From assembly GCA_964532465.1 (NCBI GenBank), contig CAZHHX010000006.1:51497-115496 (forward strand): a stretch of 64,000 nt of DNA, written 5' to 3'. Shown one piece after another: positions 41,758-50,604 of the stretch; position 1 is the stretch's first letter; every line of letters starts with the position of its first letter. A program made the position numbers and the translations under genes. A model generated the notes under the pieces. That model searched no databases. It saw only the letters and a program-made list of their open reading frames with translations, and was not told the origin of the DNA. Origin of the DNA: JAPLKB01 sp964532465 (GTDB taxonomy: Bacteria > Desulfobacterota > Syntrophorhabdia > Syntrophorhabdales > Syntrophorhabdaceae).

Positions 41758-42763
41758 CAACAGGTTTAAAGAGCTGTGCAACTTAAAAAACATCGAAATC
41801 TTTGCTGTTAAAAGAACGGGCGGCATCGCCCTTTTCCTTTTTATTATACAGTCTATAACCGGAATGGTTCTATCATTTTATTATATACCCTATTTTGAAC
41901 TGGCACACAAAAGCATCGTCGATATTGTTACAAAATTAAATATGGGTTGGTTTTTCCGTTCCTTCCATCATTGGGGGGCTCAACTTATTATGGCAGCCCT
42001 GTTTATTCACACGTTCAGTATACTGCTCTCAAAATCCTACAGAAAACCGAAAGACATGTTATGGCTTTCAGGCTTTGTCCTTCTTGGCATATCTATCTTT
42101 TTCGGTCTAAGCGGCTATCTTTTGGTATGGGATGAAAAAGCCTTTGCGGCAGTGAAGATAGCTACAGGCGGAGCAGGCAGTATCCCCATTGCAGGGGCTT
42201 TTATCAAACACTTTTTAAGAGGAGGTATTGACGTAACAGGTGAGACTCTGACCCGTTTTCACGCGTTCCATGTGTCAATTCTTCCTGTTATTACAATATT
42301 TTTAGTATGCATACATATTCTTCTCATCCGATATCGTGTAATAAGCAAACCTCTGTCCATAAAAAAAAGGACCGATCAAATGCCCTTCTTTCCATACAGA
42401 TTCTATAAATATCTTTTAATATGCCTGATAGTATTGGGAATAGCTGTTACTCTGGCAACTTTTTTCCCTCCTGAAATTGGCAAGAAAGCCGACCCTCTTG
42501 CCCCTGCCCCGGAAAACATTAAACCCGAATGGTACTTTCTCTTCCTGTTCCAGACTTTAAAGTTATTCCCCGGAGAAATTATTGGATTAAACGGCGAGAT
42601 GGTTGCTGTTGCTTTTATTTCCTGTGGAATCCTCTTCTTATTTTTTATCCCATTCTTTGACAGAAAAACGCCGCAAGGCAAAAGAGACGCGCTATTTACC
42701 TGGATAGGGATTATATATACCCTATATTTTATTATTATGACAGTCATGGGCTTTCTGAGTTAG
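41738..42763 (+). CDS. Cytochrome b of a bc/b6f-type quinol-oxidising complex
   Basis: 341 residues, TTG start inside the Rieske gene with AAAGG close by. About eight membrane helices. Haem-b histidines appear in FHHWGAQLIMAALFIH and FHAFHVSILPVITIFLVCIH (paired His 14 apart). The quinol-oxidation site tetrad is PEWY (KPEWYFLFLF). N-terminal (b6) and C-terminal (subunit IV) parts are fused, as in mitochondrial-type cytochrome b. No cytochrome c1 or CxxCH protein is encoded in the operon. Confidence 0.94.
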   Translation: MIYQRFNNRFKELCNLKNIEIFAVKRTGGIALFLFIIQSITGMVLSFYYIPYFELAHKSIVDIVTKLNMGWFFRSFHHWGAQLIMAALFIHTFSILLSKSYRKPKDMLWLSGFVLLGISIFFGLSGYLLVWDEKAFAAVKIATGGAGSIPIAGAFIKHFLRGGIDVTGETLTRFHAFHVSILPVITIFLVCIHILLIRYRVISKPLSIKKRTDQMPFFPYRFYKYLLICLIVLGIAVTLATFFPPEIGKKADPLAPAPENIKPEWYFLFLFQTLKLFPGEIIGLNGEMVAVAFISCGILFLFFIPFFDRKTPQGKRDALFTWIGIIYTLYFIIMTVMGFLS

Positions 42764-42818
42764 AAACTCTCTTATAGGACTCACAGAGGACTCAGAATAT
42801 AGTTTTTTTGGAGAACAG

Positions 42819-43106
42819 ATGTTAAAATTCAAATCTGCAATAAGCAAAAGAGCGCCTGCAATAATTAAAATTATTGTACTGCTCATTCTCATGCTCATAT
42901 ATACAAGCCCTCTCTATTCCCAGAACATGGTAGCGGTATTCCCTGCTGCCTCATATGACAGGTTTATCGTATATCAAACACTGGCCATTTTCTGGATAGC
43001 TATTATCGGACTCATTATAATCATAAAAATGAAGCTCAGAGAGATCGAGAGAATTCACAAGATGGGATTAAACAAGGAAGAAAAAGACATCCCCACCCTT
43101 GACTAA
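42819..43106 (+). CDS. Small two-helix membrane protein after cytochrome b
   Basis: 95 residues with TGGAG before the ATG. Two hydrophobic helices (about 17-35 and 49-70) separated by a short loop NMVAVFPAASYDRF, then a charged cytoplasmic tail with KMGLNKEEKD. No haem or metal motif. Position and strand suggest an extra subunit of the cytochrome b complex, which is inference. Confidence 0.7.
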   Translation: MLKFKSAISKRAPAIIKIIVLLILMLIYTSPLYSQNMVAVFPAASYDRFIVYQTLAIFWIAIIGLIIIIKMKLREIERIHKMGLNKEEKDIPTLD

Positions 43107-43137
43107 AAGACATTAATCTATTATCATCTTTGGAAAT

Positions 43138-45030
43138 ATGCATCCTTCAATTTTACGAAATACGCTTGTCTCCGAAGCAGGCATCAGAAAAATTATTTCC
43201 TTGCCGGGAGAAACCAATATATATTTGTCCCTGTCAGATATACTGGCAAAATTTGAGAATATAAAAAAATTTGCCAGCGAAATTCATACTGAGATACACC
43301 TTATAAAACCTATTCTAAAAATATTTGGCTATGCCTATGAATCAAAGCCAAAATTCTATGAGGACAACATTAAAGGCCCTGATGTAGCGCTCTTTACCGC
43401 TGAAGAAAACAGGGTTGCAACGTCACCGCTTTGGGGCACAAAAGAATACTACGATAATGCTCTCGGCATACTGTTGCTAAAAAGGTACGGGAGAACTCTC
43501 AATAAAGGGATAAGCGGTTTCTACCTCGAATTTGAGAACAAAATACCAATATATCAACTCATCTATCTTTTAAAGAAGATAAAAACCCCCTGGGGTATTC
43601 TTACAAATGGTAGAAACTGGATTCTCATAAAAAGATCCGTAAACTTTGAAATGAAACTCATCGAAATAGACATTGAAAAGTTGTCCTCAGATAAAAACAA
43701 TGAAATCCTGCATCTTTTTTACCACATATTCTCTTTGAACGCACTGAATGACACTATTCCCGGGTTGCTTAAAGAAGAAAGAGATAAACAAATAGAATTG
43801 TTGAAAGAAAAAAAGGCCTTTGCAAGAAACTCCCTGTTGGGAATCAAAACTAAAACAGAAATCTATCCCAAAATAGCCCATATCTCAAAAGCATTCTTTC
43901 CTGACCGTGAGTTTTTATCAACAGAAATATATTTAAACGAGAGGCACACTGAAGCAGGGATGATAGAAAACAAATTAATCGAGGAATCTGGAATAATCAA
44001 TGAATACGATACACCGGACGTTTTCTCTTATCTCTTTGTTAAAAACGGATATCACACCGGATTTAATGTTGAGGAAGTATTCCTGAACAACAACCAAAAG
44101 TACACCAAGGAAGATGTGCTTTCCTTTAAGATACTCGATATGACGCCCGGATTCGGTGCAATTACAACCCGGTTTATTGAGGAATTGGCTTATTTATCCT
44201 TTGTGCTCCCTTACAAGGAGAAGAACACCTTCATTGCAGAATGGGAAGATGAATACACGTTAAAAAGCTATATTCTCAATAATGTTTTATATGGTGTTGA
44301 AAAATCGCTCATATCGTTCGATATATTCCATAATATAATAAAAAACCGTTTTGGTGCACCGGCAAGGCATTATAAATCAGGCAACCCGCTTATTGGGATA
44401 TCTATTAAAGACCTGCCCGATTTTTCCGATTTAAAAAATCAGATGAACTTATTCAGCAGAAACCCGGGAGAAATCATACAGGATTTCAGAGATACATATA
44501 AGCTTTATTTTACCCTTTCCGACAAAATAAAGGAAGATGCAGAGGTAAAAAAAGAAATTGCCGTTAAGTTAAACATATACAAGGAAAGAATCAGGGATAC
44601 GCTTGACGTCATAACATCCACATATTTCAGCAAATTAATTGAAAACAGAAATGTCCAGGATATGCTCTTCGGTTTAGACAGTTCAGAATATGCATGGGAA
44701 ACTTTCAGAAAAAAGAATTGGTTTATCGAATCAAAGGATATAGCAAAAAAGAACGGTTTTTTTCATTTTGAAATAGAATTCCCCTTCCTGCTTCAAAGCG
44801 CTTTCGATTTTATATATGTCCAGCCCTCTTTTAAATATATATGGGAAGATGAGTACCCTCTTATTGAGCTAACAAAAGCGTATATAAAGAGCGGAATGAG
44901 ATTTTTAAAACCTGAAGGAAAGATTATTATATATATAGAAAACGTTGAAAAAGAACTGCTCGCTGAGTTACAAAAATCAAAAAAATACAATATAGAGTCG
45001 AAAGCAGGGGTCATACTTATAAGCAGGTAA
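43138..45030 (+). CDS. Degenerate Eco57I-like adenine methyltransferase/restriction homologue
   Basis: 630 residues. The layout copies type IIG/Eco57I proteins: an N-terminal nuclease-like part (ILKIFGYAYESKPKFY, GPDVALF, then WGILTNGRNWILI where a type IIG protein names its nuclease domain), a methyltransferase core (ILDMTPGFGAITTRFIEEL in place of the SAM motif DPACGSG; LYGVEKSLISFDI in place of LYGVDI), and GNPLIG. Motif IV, which should be NPPY/NPPF, reads FDFIYVQPSF. No PD-ExK lysine is readable. The chain looks folded and uninterrupted but catalytically dead, so it may be a repurposed DNA-binding or inhibitory protein. Confidence 0.75.
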   Translation: MHPSILRNTLVSEAGIRKIISLPGETNIYLSLSDILAKFENIKKFASEIHTEIHLIKPILKIFGYAYESKPKFYEDNIKGPDVALFTAEENRVATSPLWGTKEYYDNALGILLLKRYGRTLNKGISGFYLEFENKIPIYQLIYLLKKIKTPWGILTNGRNWILIKRSVNFEMKLIEIDIEKLSSDKNNEILHLFYHIFSLNALNDTIPGLLKEERDKQIELLKEKKAFARNSLLGIKTKTEIYPKIAHISKAFFPDREFLSTEIYLNERHTEAGMIENKLIEESGIINEYDTPDVFSYLFVKNGYHTGFNVEEVFLNNNQKYTKEDVLSFKILDMTPGFGAITTRFIEELAYLSFVLPYKEKNTFIAEWEDEYTLKSYILNNVLYGVEKSLISFDIFHNIIKNRFGAPARHYKSGNPLIGISIKDLPDFSDLKNQMNLFSRNPGEIIQDFRDTYKLYFTLSDKIKEDAEVKKEIAVKLNIYKERIRDTLDVITSTYFSKLIENRNVQDMLFGLDSSEYAWETFRKKNWFIESKDIAKKNGFFHFEIEFPFLLQSAFDFIYVQPSFKYIWEDEYPLIELTKAYIKSGMRFLKPEGKIIIYIENVEKELLAELQKSKKYNIESKAGVILISR

Positions 45031-45190
45031 AATCCCTGATTTAAATTACCGGGGCTTGTACCTGTCCCCGTAAGAGGGCCGCCCCCCTCCACAGGCAAAG
45101 TTCGATGGAATCCCCCCCCTCGCACATCGTGTGTGGAATTCAGCGCACTGTAAAAGCTTTTTTACTCAAAGAAGGTTCAAGGTCCTCAGA

Positions 45191-45219
45191 AAACCACCGG
45201 CTTTAGCCGGTAGCGGTTT
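45191..45219. repeat. Compound hairpin AAACC-ACCGGC-TTTA-GCCGGT-agc-GGTTT
   Basis: An 11-pair stem with a three-base bulge on one side and a TTTA loop, in the GC-rich island between the methyltransferase homologue and the DUF3553 gene. Bulged subterminal palindromes of this shape occur at IS200/IS605 ends and in REP elements; there is no transposase here, so it may be a remnant or simply a terminator. Confidence 0.5.
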
Positions 45220-45242
45220 ATTCACTTTTCACTGCTTTTAAG

Positions 45243-45533
45243 ATGTGTTATAAAAATATTATGGAAAAAGAGCGCTTCCTGTATCTCAAAGCAGGTGATC
45301 GGGTATACCATAAAAAATGTTTAAGATGGGGTATGGGCGTAGTTGAAGAGGAAAGAGCTTCCAATGTGCCGGGAGGATTCTGTTACGTCAGAATCAACTT
45401 TCAGGATGGAAAGGTAAGGGTTTTTGATAATAATCTCAGAAGCGGGAATTGTTGTTACTACTCAGGCATAGAAAAAATGGATGAACGATTGCCGGAACAG
45501 ACAAGGGGCTGGAGTTTTAAGGCAATCGGATAA
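45243..45533 (+). CDS. DUF3553-like small protein
   Basis: 96 residues. The core (LKAGDRVYHKKCLRWGMGVVEEER ... FCYVRINFQDGKVRVFDN, residues about 14-60) has the strand pattern of the DUF3553 Tudor-like domain found alone or at the C-terminus of UvrD/PcrA helicases. Cysteines at 2, 21, 44, 68 and 69 are unusual. No convincing ribosome-binding site; an internal ATG at 45261 is equally possible. It lies 25 bp upstream of selD and is probably co-transcribed. Confidence 0.7.
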   Translation: MCYKNIMEKERFLYLKAGDRVYHKKCLRWGMGVVEEERASNVPGGFCYVRINFQDGKVRVFDNNLRSGNCCYYSGIEKMDERLPEQTRGWSFKAIG

Positions 45534-45558
45534 CCCTCAATAAGGAGCATAATTTAGC

Positions 45559-46584
45559 ATGACTGTTGAATTGACAAAATATGTCCGTGGTGCCGGCTGA
45601 GCGTCAAAGATAGGTCCGGCGGACCTTGCAAACATACTCTGCGGCATCGAGATACCGGCGGATGATAATGTTCTTGTGGGCATTGAAGGGTTCGAAGATG
45701 CCGGAGTTTATAAAATCACTGATGATATTGCTATTGTCCAGACAATAGACTTTTTTACGCCTATTGTTAATGATCCATACTGGTTTGGCCAGATTGCCGC
45801 TGCAAACGCTATGAGCGATATCTATGCAATGGGCGCAGTACCGAAGACGGCATTAAATATGGTTTGCTTTTCTCTGAAACAGTTCGACATAAGCATCCTT
45901 AAAGAAATACTTCGGGGCGGAATTGATAAGGTGCGGGAATCAGGCGCAAGCCTTCTGGGTGGCCATAGCGTTGATGATATTGAGACAAAATACGGCCTCT
46001 CCGTCACAGGTATAGTACACCCTGATAAGATAATAAAGAATGAAGGCGCAATAGCCGGAGATTGTCTTATCCTTACAAAACCCCTGGGTACGGGTATTCT
46101 GAATACGGGCATTAAAGGGAACGCCCTGGGTGAGAAGTCGATACACAACCTCATCAAAGTAATGGCTGCTTTAAATAAAAAAGCATCCGAGGCAATGCTC
46201 TGCGTTCGAACTCATGCAGCAACTGATGTTACAGGCTTTGGTCTTGCCGGACACCTGAAGGAGATGATTAAGAAGAACATAGGTGTGGAACTGTTCACTG
46301 ATAAAATCCCCTATTTTCAGGAAGCCGCAGAGCTTTCACGGTCAGGTTTTATTCCCGCCGGTTTATACAGGAACATGGATTATTACAAAGAACATGTAAC
46401 GGGTAAAAACGAAGGGTTTTTGTATGACATCCTCTTTGATCCTCAAACATCGGGTGGATTATTAATGGCAATACATCCTGACGATATCGGAAAATTTGAA
46501 GAAACAGCTTTAAATATTCAACTGGATTACTGGATTATCGGACGATTTATCAGAGAGTCAAAGGGAAATATCCTGCTTTCCTGA
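45559..46584 (+). CDS. selD: Selenophosphate synthetase containing selenocysteine (in-frame UGA)
   Basis: 341 residues if the UGA at 45598-45600 is read as selenocysteine (codon 14). ATG 45559 follows AAGGAG. The N-terminus is then RGAG-U-ASKIGP, which aligns with GAGCGCKI of E. coli SelD with Sec at the catalytic Cys17. Without recoding, translation would begin at a GTG at 45676 and lose the catalytic loop. The ATP-binding DD motif and glycine-rich loop, the TDVTGFGLAGHL segment and DPQTSGGLL are intact. It makes selenophosphate from selenide and ATP for selenocysteine and selenouridine. A hairpin 12 bases behind the UGA is the likely SECIS. Confidence 0.93.
45612..45626 (+). promoter_or_regulatory. 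Candidate bacterial SECIS hairpin
   Basis: AGGTCC (45612-45617), loop GGC, GGACCT (45621-45626): six perfect pairs with the loop 18-20 bases downstream of the UGA. Bacterial SECIS elements lie just 3' of the UGA with a short apical loop containing G, so distance and shape fit. Confidence 0.7.
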
Positions 46585-46586
46585 AG

Positions 46587-47654
46587 TCAAACCTTAATTG
46601 CCCCTTCAGGACACATCTCCTGACAGCAATAACAACGGATACACTTTTTATAATTAAACAATACAGCCTTTTCATTAACGGAAAGTGCCCCTGCGGGACA
46701 TACATGCGAGCACACTCCACATCCCTTGCATATATCTTTTTTTAATTTCGGTTTTTTAATAAAGACATTTTTTAGCAGCCCCTTTACTATGCCTGGAAGA
46801 TTCCAGTTAATATCCATTGTACCCGGCATTCGAAAATCATCCGCAAGGGATATTGGAATGCCTGCGCAGATTGTTTCATAATCAGGCACCATGCTATGCT
46901 CTTTGGCCTTTGAGGTTATGGGAAGGATAAACGGTATATCTGCAAGCTGCTCTATATAATGATCAAGAGCAAACGTGTTTTTACTTAAAGCAACCAAACC
47001 AATATTTTTTGCCCTGCCGCTACCCGGTCCGTCTCCATCCATACCGATGATTCCGTCAACAATTGTTATCGAAGGTCTCACAATGTTATGAATATCGATA
47101 AGGATTGAGGCAAAGATTGCCTTGTCTGTCCCTGCTCTCAGATGATACTTTGCCTTATCAATACCATGAACGAAACCGAAGGTGTTTTTTACTCCCAGGG
47201 TAAGGCCCATCATTACATGCGTTTTCAGTTTGGGGAGATTTATAATGATTTCAAAATCATCGGGGTCTTCGCCCAGAATAAATTCTCTGTAAGGGGAAAT
47301 GCCCTGATATTTTTTTGTAATATTTTTATTAAAAGAGAGTATCTTTAAATCACAATGCTTAACTACATCCATAATACCTGATTTGAAAAGGACTTTTTCT
47401 GTGGATTCATGCCCCGGACTATCCCCGATATAAACATCGCAGGAGGAGTCCAGCATTAATTCGGCTATCGCCCTTATAAACTCCGGGTGTGTGGTTACGG
47501 CTTTTTCCGGCAACTTCCCGCTTAAAAGGTTCGGCTTAAGCAGAACCTTTTGACGTGCCGCCTTAAAATCAACCTCTCCGAAGCCGGCGTACAAGAAATC
47601 CTTAAGCTTCTTAATATCGTAGGAATCACATCTCCCCGCTGCTACCTTTTCCAA
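46587..47654 (-). CDS. DUF362 protein with 2[4Fe-4S] ferredoxin domain
   Basis: About 355 residues from the TTG at 47654, preferred because GAGGGGG precedes it and the start of the fold (EKVAAGRCDSYD) falls there. DUF362 marks: KVLLKPNLLSG, THPEFIRA, GDSPGHEST, INLPKLKTH and TLGVKNTFGF. The C-terminus holds two ferredoxin motifs C-x2-C-x2-C-x3-C: CKGCGVCSHVCP and CIRCYCCQEMCP. Function of the DUF362-ferredoxin group is unsettled. It converges on selD with only 2 bp between and overlaps the LolB-like gene. Confidence 0.9.
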   Translation of the reverse strand: MEKVAAGRCDSYDIKKLKDFLYAGFGEVDFKAARQKVLLKPNLLSGKLPEKAVTTHPEFIRAIAELMLDSSCDVYIGDSPGHESTEKVLFKSGIMDVVKHCDLKILSFNKNITKKYQGISPYREFILGEDPDDFEIIINLPKLKTHVMMGLTLGVKNTFGFVHGIDKAKYHLRAGTDKAIFASILIDIHNIVRPSITIVDGIIGMDGDGPGSGRAKNIGLVALSKNTFALDHYIEQLADIPFILPITSKAKEHSMVPDYETICAGIPISLADDFRMPGTMDINWNLPGIVKGLLKNVFIKKPKLKKDICKGCGVCSHVCPAGALSVNEKAVLFNYKKCIRCYCCQEMCPEGAIKV

Positions 47655-48171
47655 TATCCCCCTCTTTATCAAAAACAGCTTCAAGGAATCTTATACAAAT
47701 ACTGCCATCCTTGCCCTTCCAGCATATACTGTTTTCAGTATTGTCAAGGCGGTATATAACCGTATATTTTTCCCTTTTGAAATAAATGTCTTCCTGACCA
47801 TTTTTCCGGTAATGTGCAACAGATATATCATCTATAAAATCGTGAAGCTTAATGCCGAATCTTTCCTCAAAAACTTTTTCATCACTGAATTTTTCATCAC
47901 TGCTCATAAATGAAAATTTGTCCCTGTTTTTGGCAAGATATACAACTGTTTCTCCAAAGGGGCCATAAACCTCGATCTGTAATCTATCAGGATATTTCAT
48001 TTTTAAAGACATGGAGCCTGAATATTTCATGCCCCTCCAGGACATATCAATATCGCAAAGCGCTTCCACATAATCTATCGTGTCAGGCCATGTTATATAT
48101 GTTTTACGGGGGAATAACGCACAAGAGGAAAGCATAGAAAAGATGCAAATAATTATGACTGTTTTCTTCAC
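47626..48171 (-). CDS. LolB-like outer-membrane lipoprotein
   Basis: 181 residues. Lipobox LSSC with the lipidated cysteine at 17, preceded by a short hydrophobic signal. The body has the beta-rich pattern of LolB/DUF4292 (SGSMSLKMKYPDRLQIEVYGPFGETVVYLAKNRDKFSF). LolB receives lipoproteins from LolA and inserts them into the outer membrane; the assignment here rests on fold and length, with low identity expected. It overlaps the TPR gene by 4 bp and the DUF362 start by about 29 bp. Confidence 0.75.
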   Translation of the reverse strand: MKKTVIIICIFSMLSSCALFPRKTYITWPDTIDYVEALCDIDMSWRGMKYSGSMSLKMKYPDRLQIEVYGPFGETVVYLAKNRDKFSFMSSDEKFSDEKVFEERFGIKLHDFIDDISVAHYRKNGQEDIYFKREKYTVIYRLDNTENSICWKGKDGSICIRFLEAVFDKEGDIGKGSSGEM

Positions 48172-49829
48172 TTTCTTTTTTCTTCTATTGTCTTTATCTT
48201 CTTCTCTATGATCTTCTTCTTCTCATCTTTACTTTCCAGTTTCATGGATTTTTCAAAATACTCAATGCCCTTATCGTAATCGTTAAGGGTTGTATAAACA
48301 TCGCCGAGGTGCTCGGCAATGGTGGGGTCATCGGGTAGCTTCTCATGAGCCTTTAATAATTCATCCAGAGCCTTCTTGTAATCACCTTTTCTATAATATA
48401 CCCAGCCTATGCTGTCCATGATGTACCCATCTTCGGGTTTTTTTGCAAGTGCCTTTTTTATCATCTCTTCAGCCTTGTCGAGATTTGTTCCTTTATCTGC
48501 AAATGTATAGCCTATGAAATTCAGGGCATTCGGGTAATCGGGGTCAATTTTCAGCGTATCTTCCATATATTGCAATGCCTTATCCGTATTTCCGCTCTTT
48601 TCATATAACATGCCAATCTGGTAAATAAGCTCAATATTCTTCGGATCATACTCTCTTGCTTCTTCCAAGGCTTCAATGCCTTTTTGATAATCAGCTTTTT
48701 CTTCGTAAAGCGTTGACAGCATTACATAAATTTCAATATTGTCTTTTTTGTTTACAAGATAGTCCTTGAATTTATTTATTCCTTCTTCAACCAGACCTGT
48801 TTTAATATATAGCAAGGTCATGGTCTTTATTGCATTCTTAAATTCCTCCGAGCCAGTGTCTATCTTCGCCAATTCATTAATGGCGCTTTTCATATCGCCT
48901 TTCTCTTTCAGCGCATATGCAAGATACAATCTCACCATATCGTTTTTTGGCGATGTTGCAAGCAAAATATTAAACTCCCTTATTGCTTCATCATATCTGC
49001 CCTTCTCAAGATGCAACAGGCCGATTTTGCCTCTTACGGAAAGGTCTTCCCTGTCCACATCAGAGAGTTTTTCAAACTCATAAATTGCTTTGTCATATTC
49101 TTTCTGTCTGATAAAAATATTTGCAATTTTTGTCCTCGCTTTTTTATTAAGCGGGTCAAAGGCAATAACCCTGTGATAATACTCTATGGCTTTGTCATGA
49201 TTATTTTCAATCTCATAAATAAGACCGAGATCCAGGAATGCAGGTTCAAAATTAGGTTTCAGCTCTATGACTTTGTTATAATATTTTTTTGCTTCTTCAT
49301 AGTTCTTTAATTCAGCTTTCAACCTGCCAATATAATATAGCGTTATTATATTGTCACTGTCATAGGATAAGATTTTCTCATATATTTTAATAGCCTCTTC
49401 GAAATTCTTTTCAGTTATATACAGAGAACCCAGGTGCAGGTATGCCTCGGTATCTTCAGCGTTACCGGCAATACATTTTTCATATATTGCCTTTGCCTTG
49501 CCGGACTCCCCCTTTGCAGAGTATATGCCTCCAAGCAAAATAAGGGCGTAACGATTCTTTCCGTTCAGAACGATTGCTTCCTCAAGCAGCACCTCTGCCT
49601 TGTCAAGTTCGCCTTTTCTGATATACGAAAAAGACAGCTCTGATCTGATATCTGAAGAATCCGGGTTAAGACGAAGCGCAGATTTGTAAAATTCTATAGC
49701 ATCTTCGTATTTGCCCTTTGTTTCACTTCTATATCCCTTTAAAAAAAAGAGTATTGATGAAGAATAATCACTGGCAAGCAGGGATAAAGGGATAAAAAGA
49801 ACGGATATATAAATTAGGAGTTTTTTCAT
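48168..49829 (-). CDS. Exported tetratricopeptide repeat protein
   Basis: About 553 residues from ATG 49829; an ATG 18 bases upstream is also possible. A signal peptide (LLIYISVLFIPLSLLAS) is followed by some 14 consecutive TPR units, seen in repeated A-x3-Y-x-KAL-x2-P-x8-LG-Y/L-x3-G cores from about residue 30 to 540, ending in a lysine-rich tail. Such proteins often assist outer-membrane assembly or secretion. It forms an overlapping pair with the LolB-like gene, which suggests an envelope role for both. Confidence 0.88.
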   Translation of the reverse strand: MKKLLIYISVLFIPLSLLASDYSSSILFFLKGYRSETKGKYEDAIEFYKSALRLNPDSSDIRSELSFSYIRKGELDKAEVLLEEAIVLNGKNRYALILLGGIYSAKGESGKAKAIYEKCIAGNAEDTEAYLHLGSLYITEKNFEEAIKIYEKILSYDSDNIITLYYIGRLKAELKNYEEAKKYYNKVIELKPNFEPAFLDLGLIYEIENNHDKAIEYYHRVIAFDPLNKKARTKIANIFIRQKEYDKAIYEFEKLSDVDREDLSVRGKIGLLHLEKGRYDEAIREFNILLATSPKNDMVRLYLAYALKEKGDMKSAINELAKIDTGSEEFKNAIKTMTLLYIKTGLVEEGINKFKDYLVNKKDNIEIYVMLSTLYEEKADYQKGIEALEEAREYDPKNIELIYQIGMLYEKSGNTDKALQYMEDTLKIDPDYPNALNFIGYTFADKGTNLDKAEEMIKKALAKKPEDGYIMDSIGWVYYRKGDYKKALDELLKAHEKLPDDPTIAEHLGDVYTTLNDYDKGIEYFEKSMKLESKDEKKKIIEKKIKTIEEKRK

Positions 49830-49912
49830 AATACCTGATAATAACATACAAGCCTTTTAAAATCTATTATCTGTATTTGATGAAGCCAATAGGGGAAATC
49901 TGAAAAGCCCTA

Positions 49913-50572
49913 TTATCGTATAAGGTTTCCAATCCTCGACCACCTTATGTATCCAAGTATATTGTCAGGCTTCCCATTCAAGGAAAAATACAATATGAGT
50001 GCTCTCCCCACCAGATGATCTTTCGCAACGAGACCCCAGTACCTGCTGTCAAGGCTCCTGTCTCTGTTGTCGCCCATTACGAAATAGGAGTTCCGAGGCA
50101 CCTTAACGGGCCCGAAATTATCTCTGGGATTGACTTGCTCAGGCAGGATCATGTTATCCAGGTAGTGTCCCCATTTGTCTTCTGTCTTTTTTCCATTTAT
50201 ATAAATTACCTTGTCTTTGATCGCTACAGTATCTCCTTCTGTTGCGATAACTCTCTTGATAAAGTCTTTGTCAAGGTCTTTGGGATAACGAAAGACTATT
50301 ACATCCCCTTTTTTAGGGTCTCCGAGGGTAAAAATCACCTTATCCGTAAATGGAATTTTCATCACATAGCTTAACCTGCTTACAAGAAGATGGTCGCCTA
50401 TAAGGAGTGTCGGTTCCATAGAACTTGAGGGTATCCTGAATGCCTGAACAAAAAAACCTCTCACGAAGAACGCTATAATTGCTGCAATAATTAATGATTC
50501 AACATATTCCCTGGTCTTGCTCTTTGTTTTTCCCTTCGGTGTTACCATGCTGCTATCTTTTGTGTTTTCCAC
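49913..50572 (-). CDS. lepB: Signal peptidase I
   Basis: 219 residues. One membrane helix near the N-terminus (SLIIAAIIAFFVRGFFVQAF). Catalytic serine in PSSSMEPTLLIGDHLLV and catalytic lysine in DFIKRVIATEGD; the conserved MGDNRDRSLDSRYWG box follows. It cleaves signal peptides of exported proteins at the membrane's outer face. The first 25 residues are polar and lysine-rich (KGKTKSKTRE). It lies 32 bp after argS. Confidence 0.96.
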   Translation of the reverse strand: MENTKDSSMVTPKGKTKSKTREYVESLIIAAIIAFFVRGFFVQAFRIPSSSMEPTLLIGDHLLVSRLSYVMKIPFTDKVIFTLGDPKKGDVIVFRYPKDLDKDFIKRVIATEGDTVAIKDKVIYINGKKTEDKWGHYLDNMILPEQVNPRDNFGPVKVPRNSYFVMGDNRDRSLDSRYWGLVAKDHLVGRALILYFSLNGKPDNILGYIRWSRIGNLIR

Positions 50573-50604
50573 TTTTCACCTTTTTTTCACTTTTTCACAG
50601 ATTT

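Noticed and set aside
44793..45125. Minus-strand open frame of 110 codons over the 3' end of the methyltransferase homologue and the GC-rich gap
   Set aside because: It lies mostly antisense to a good gene, has no ribosome site and begins in a C/G-run island; the reading is a by-product of composition.
45041..45135. Possible tRNA-Sec gene near selD
   Set aside because: GTTCGATGG at 45099 recalls a T-loop, but no acceptor stem, no CTTCAAA-type anticodon loop on either strand and no long variable arm could be assembled.
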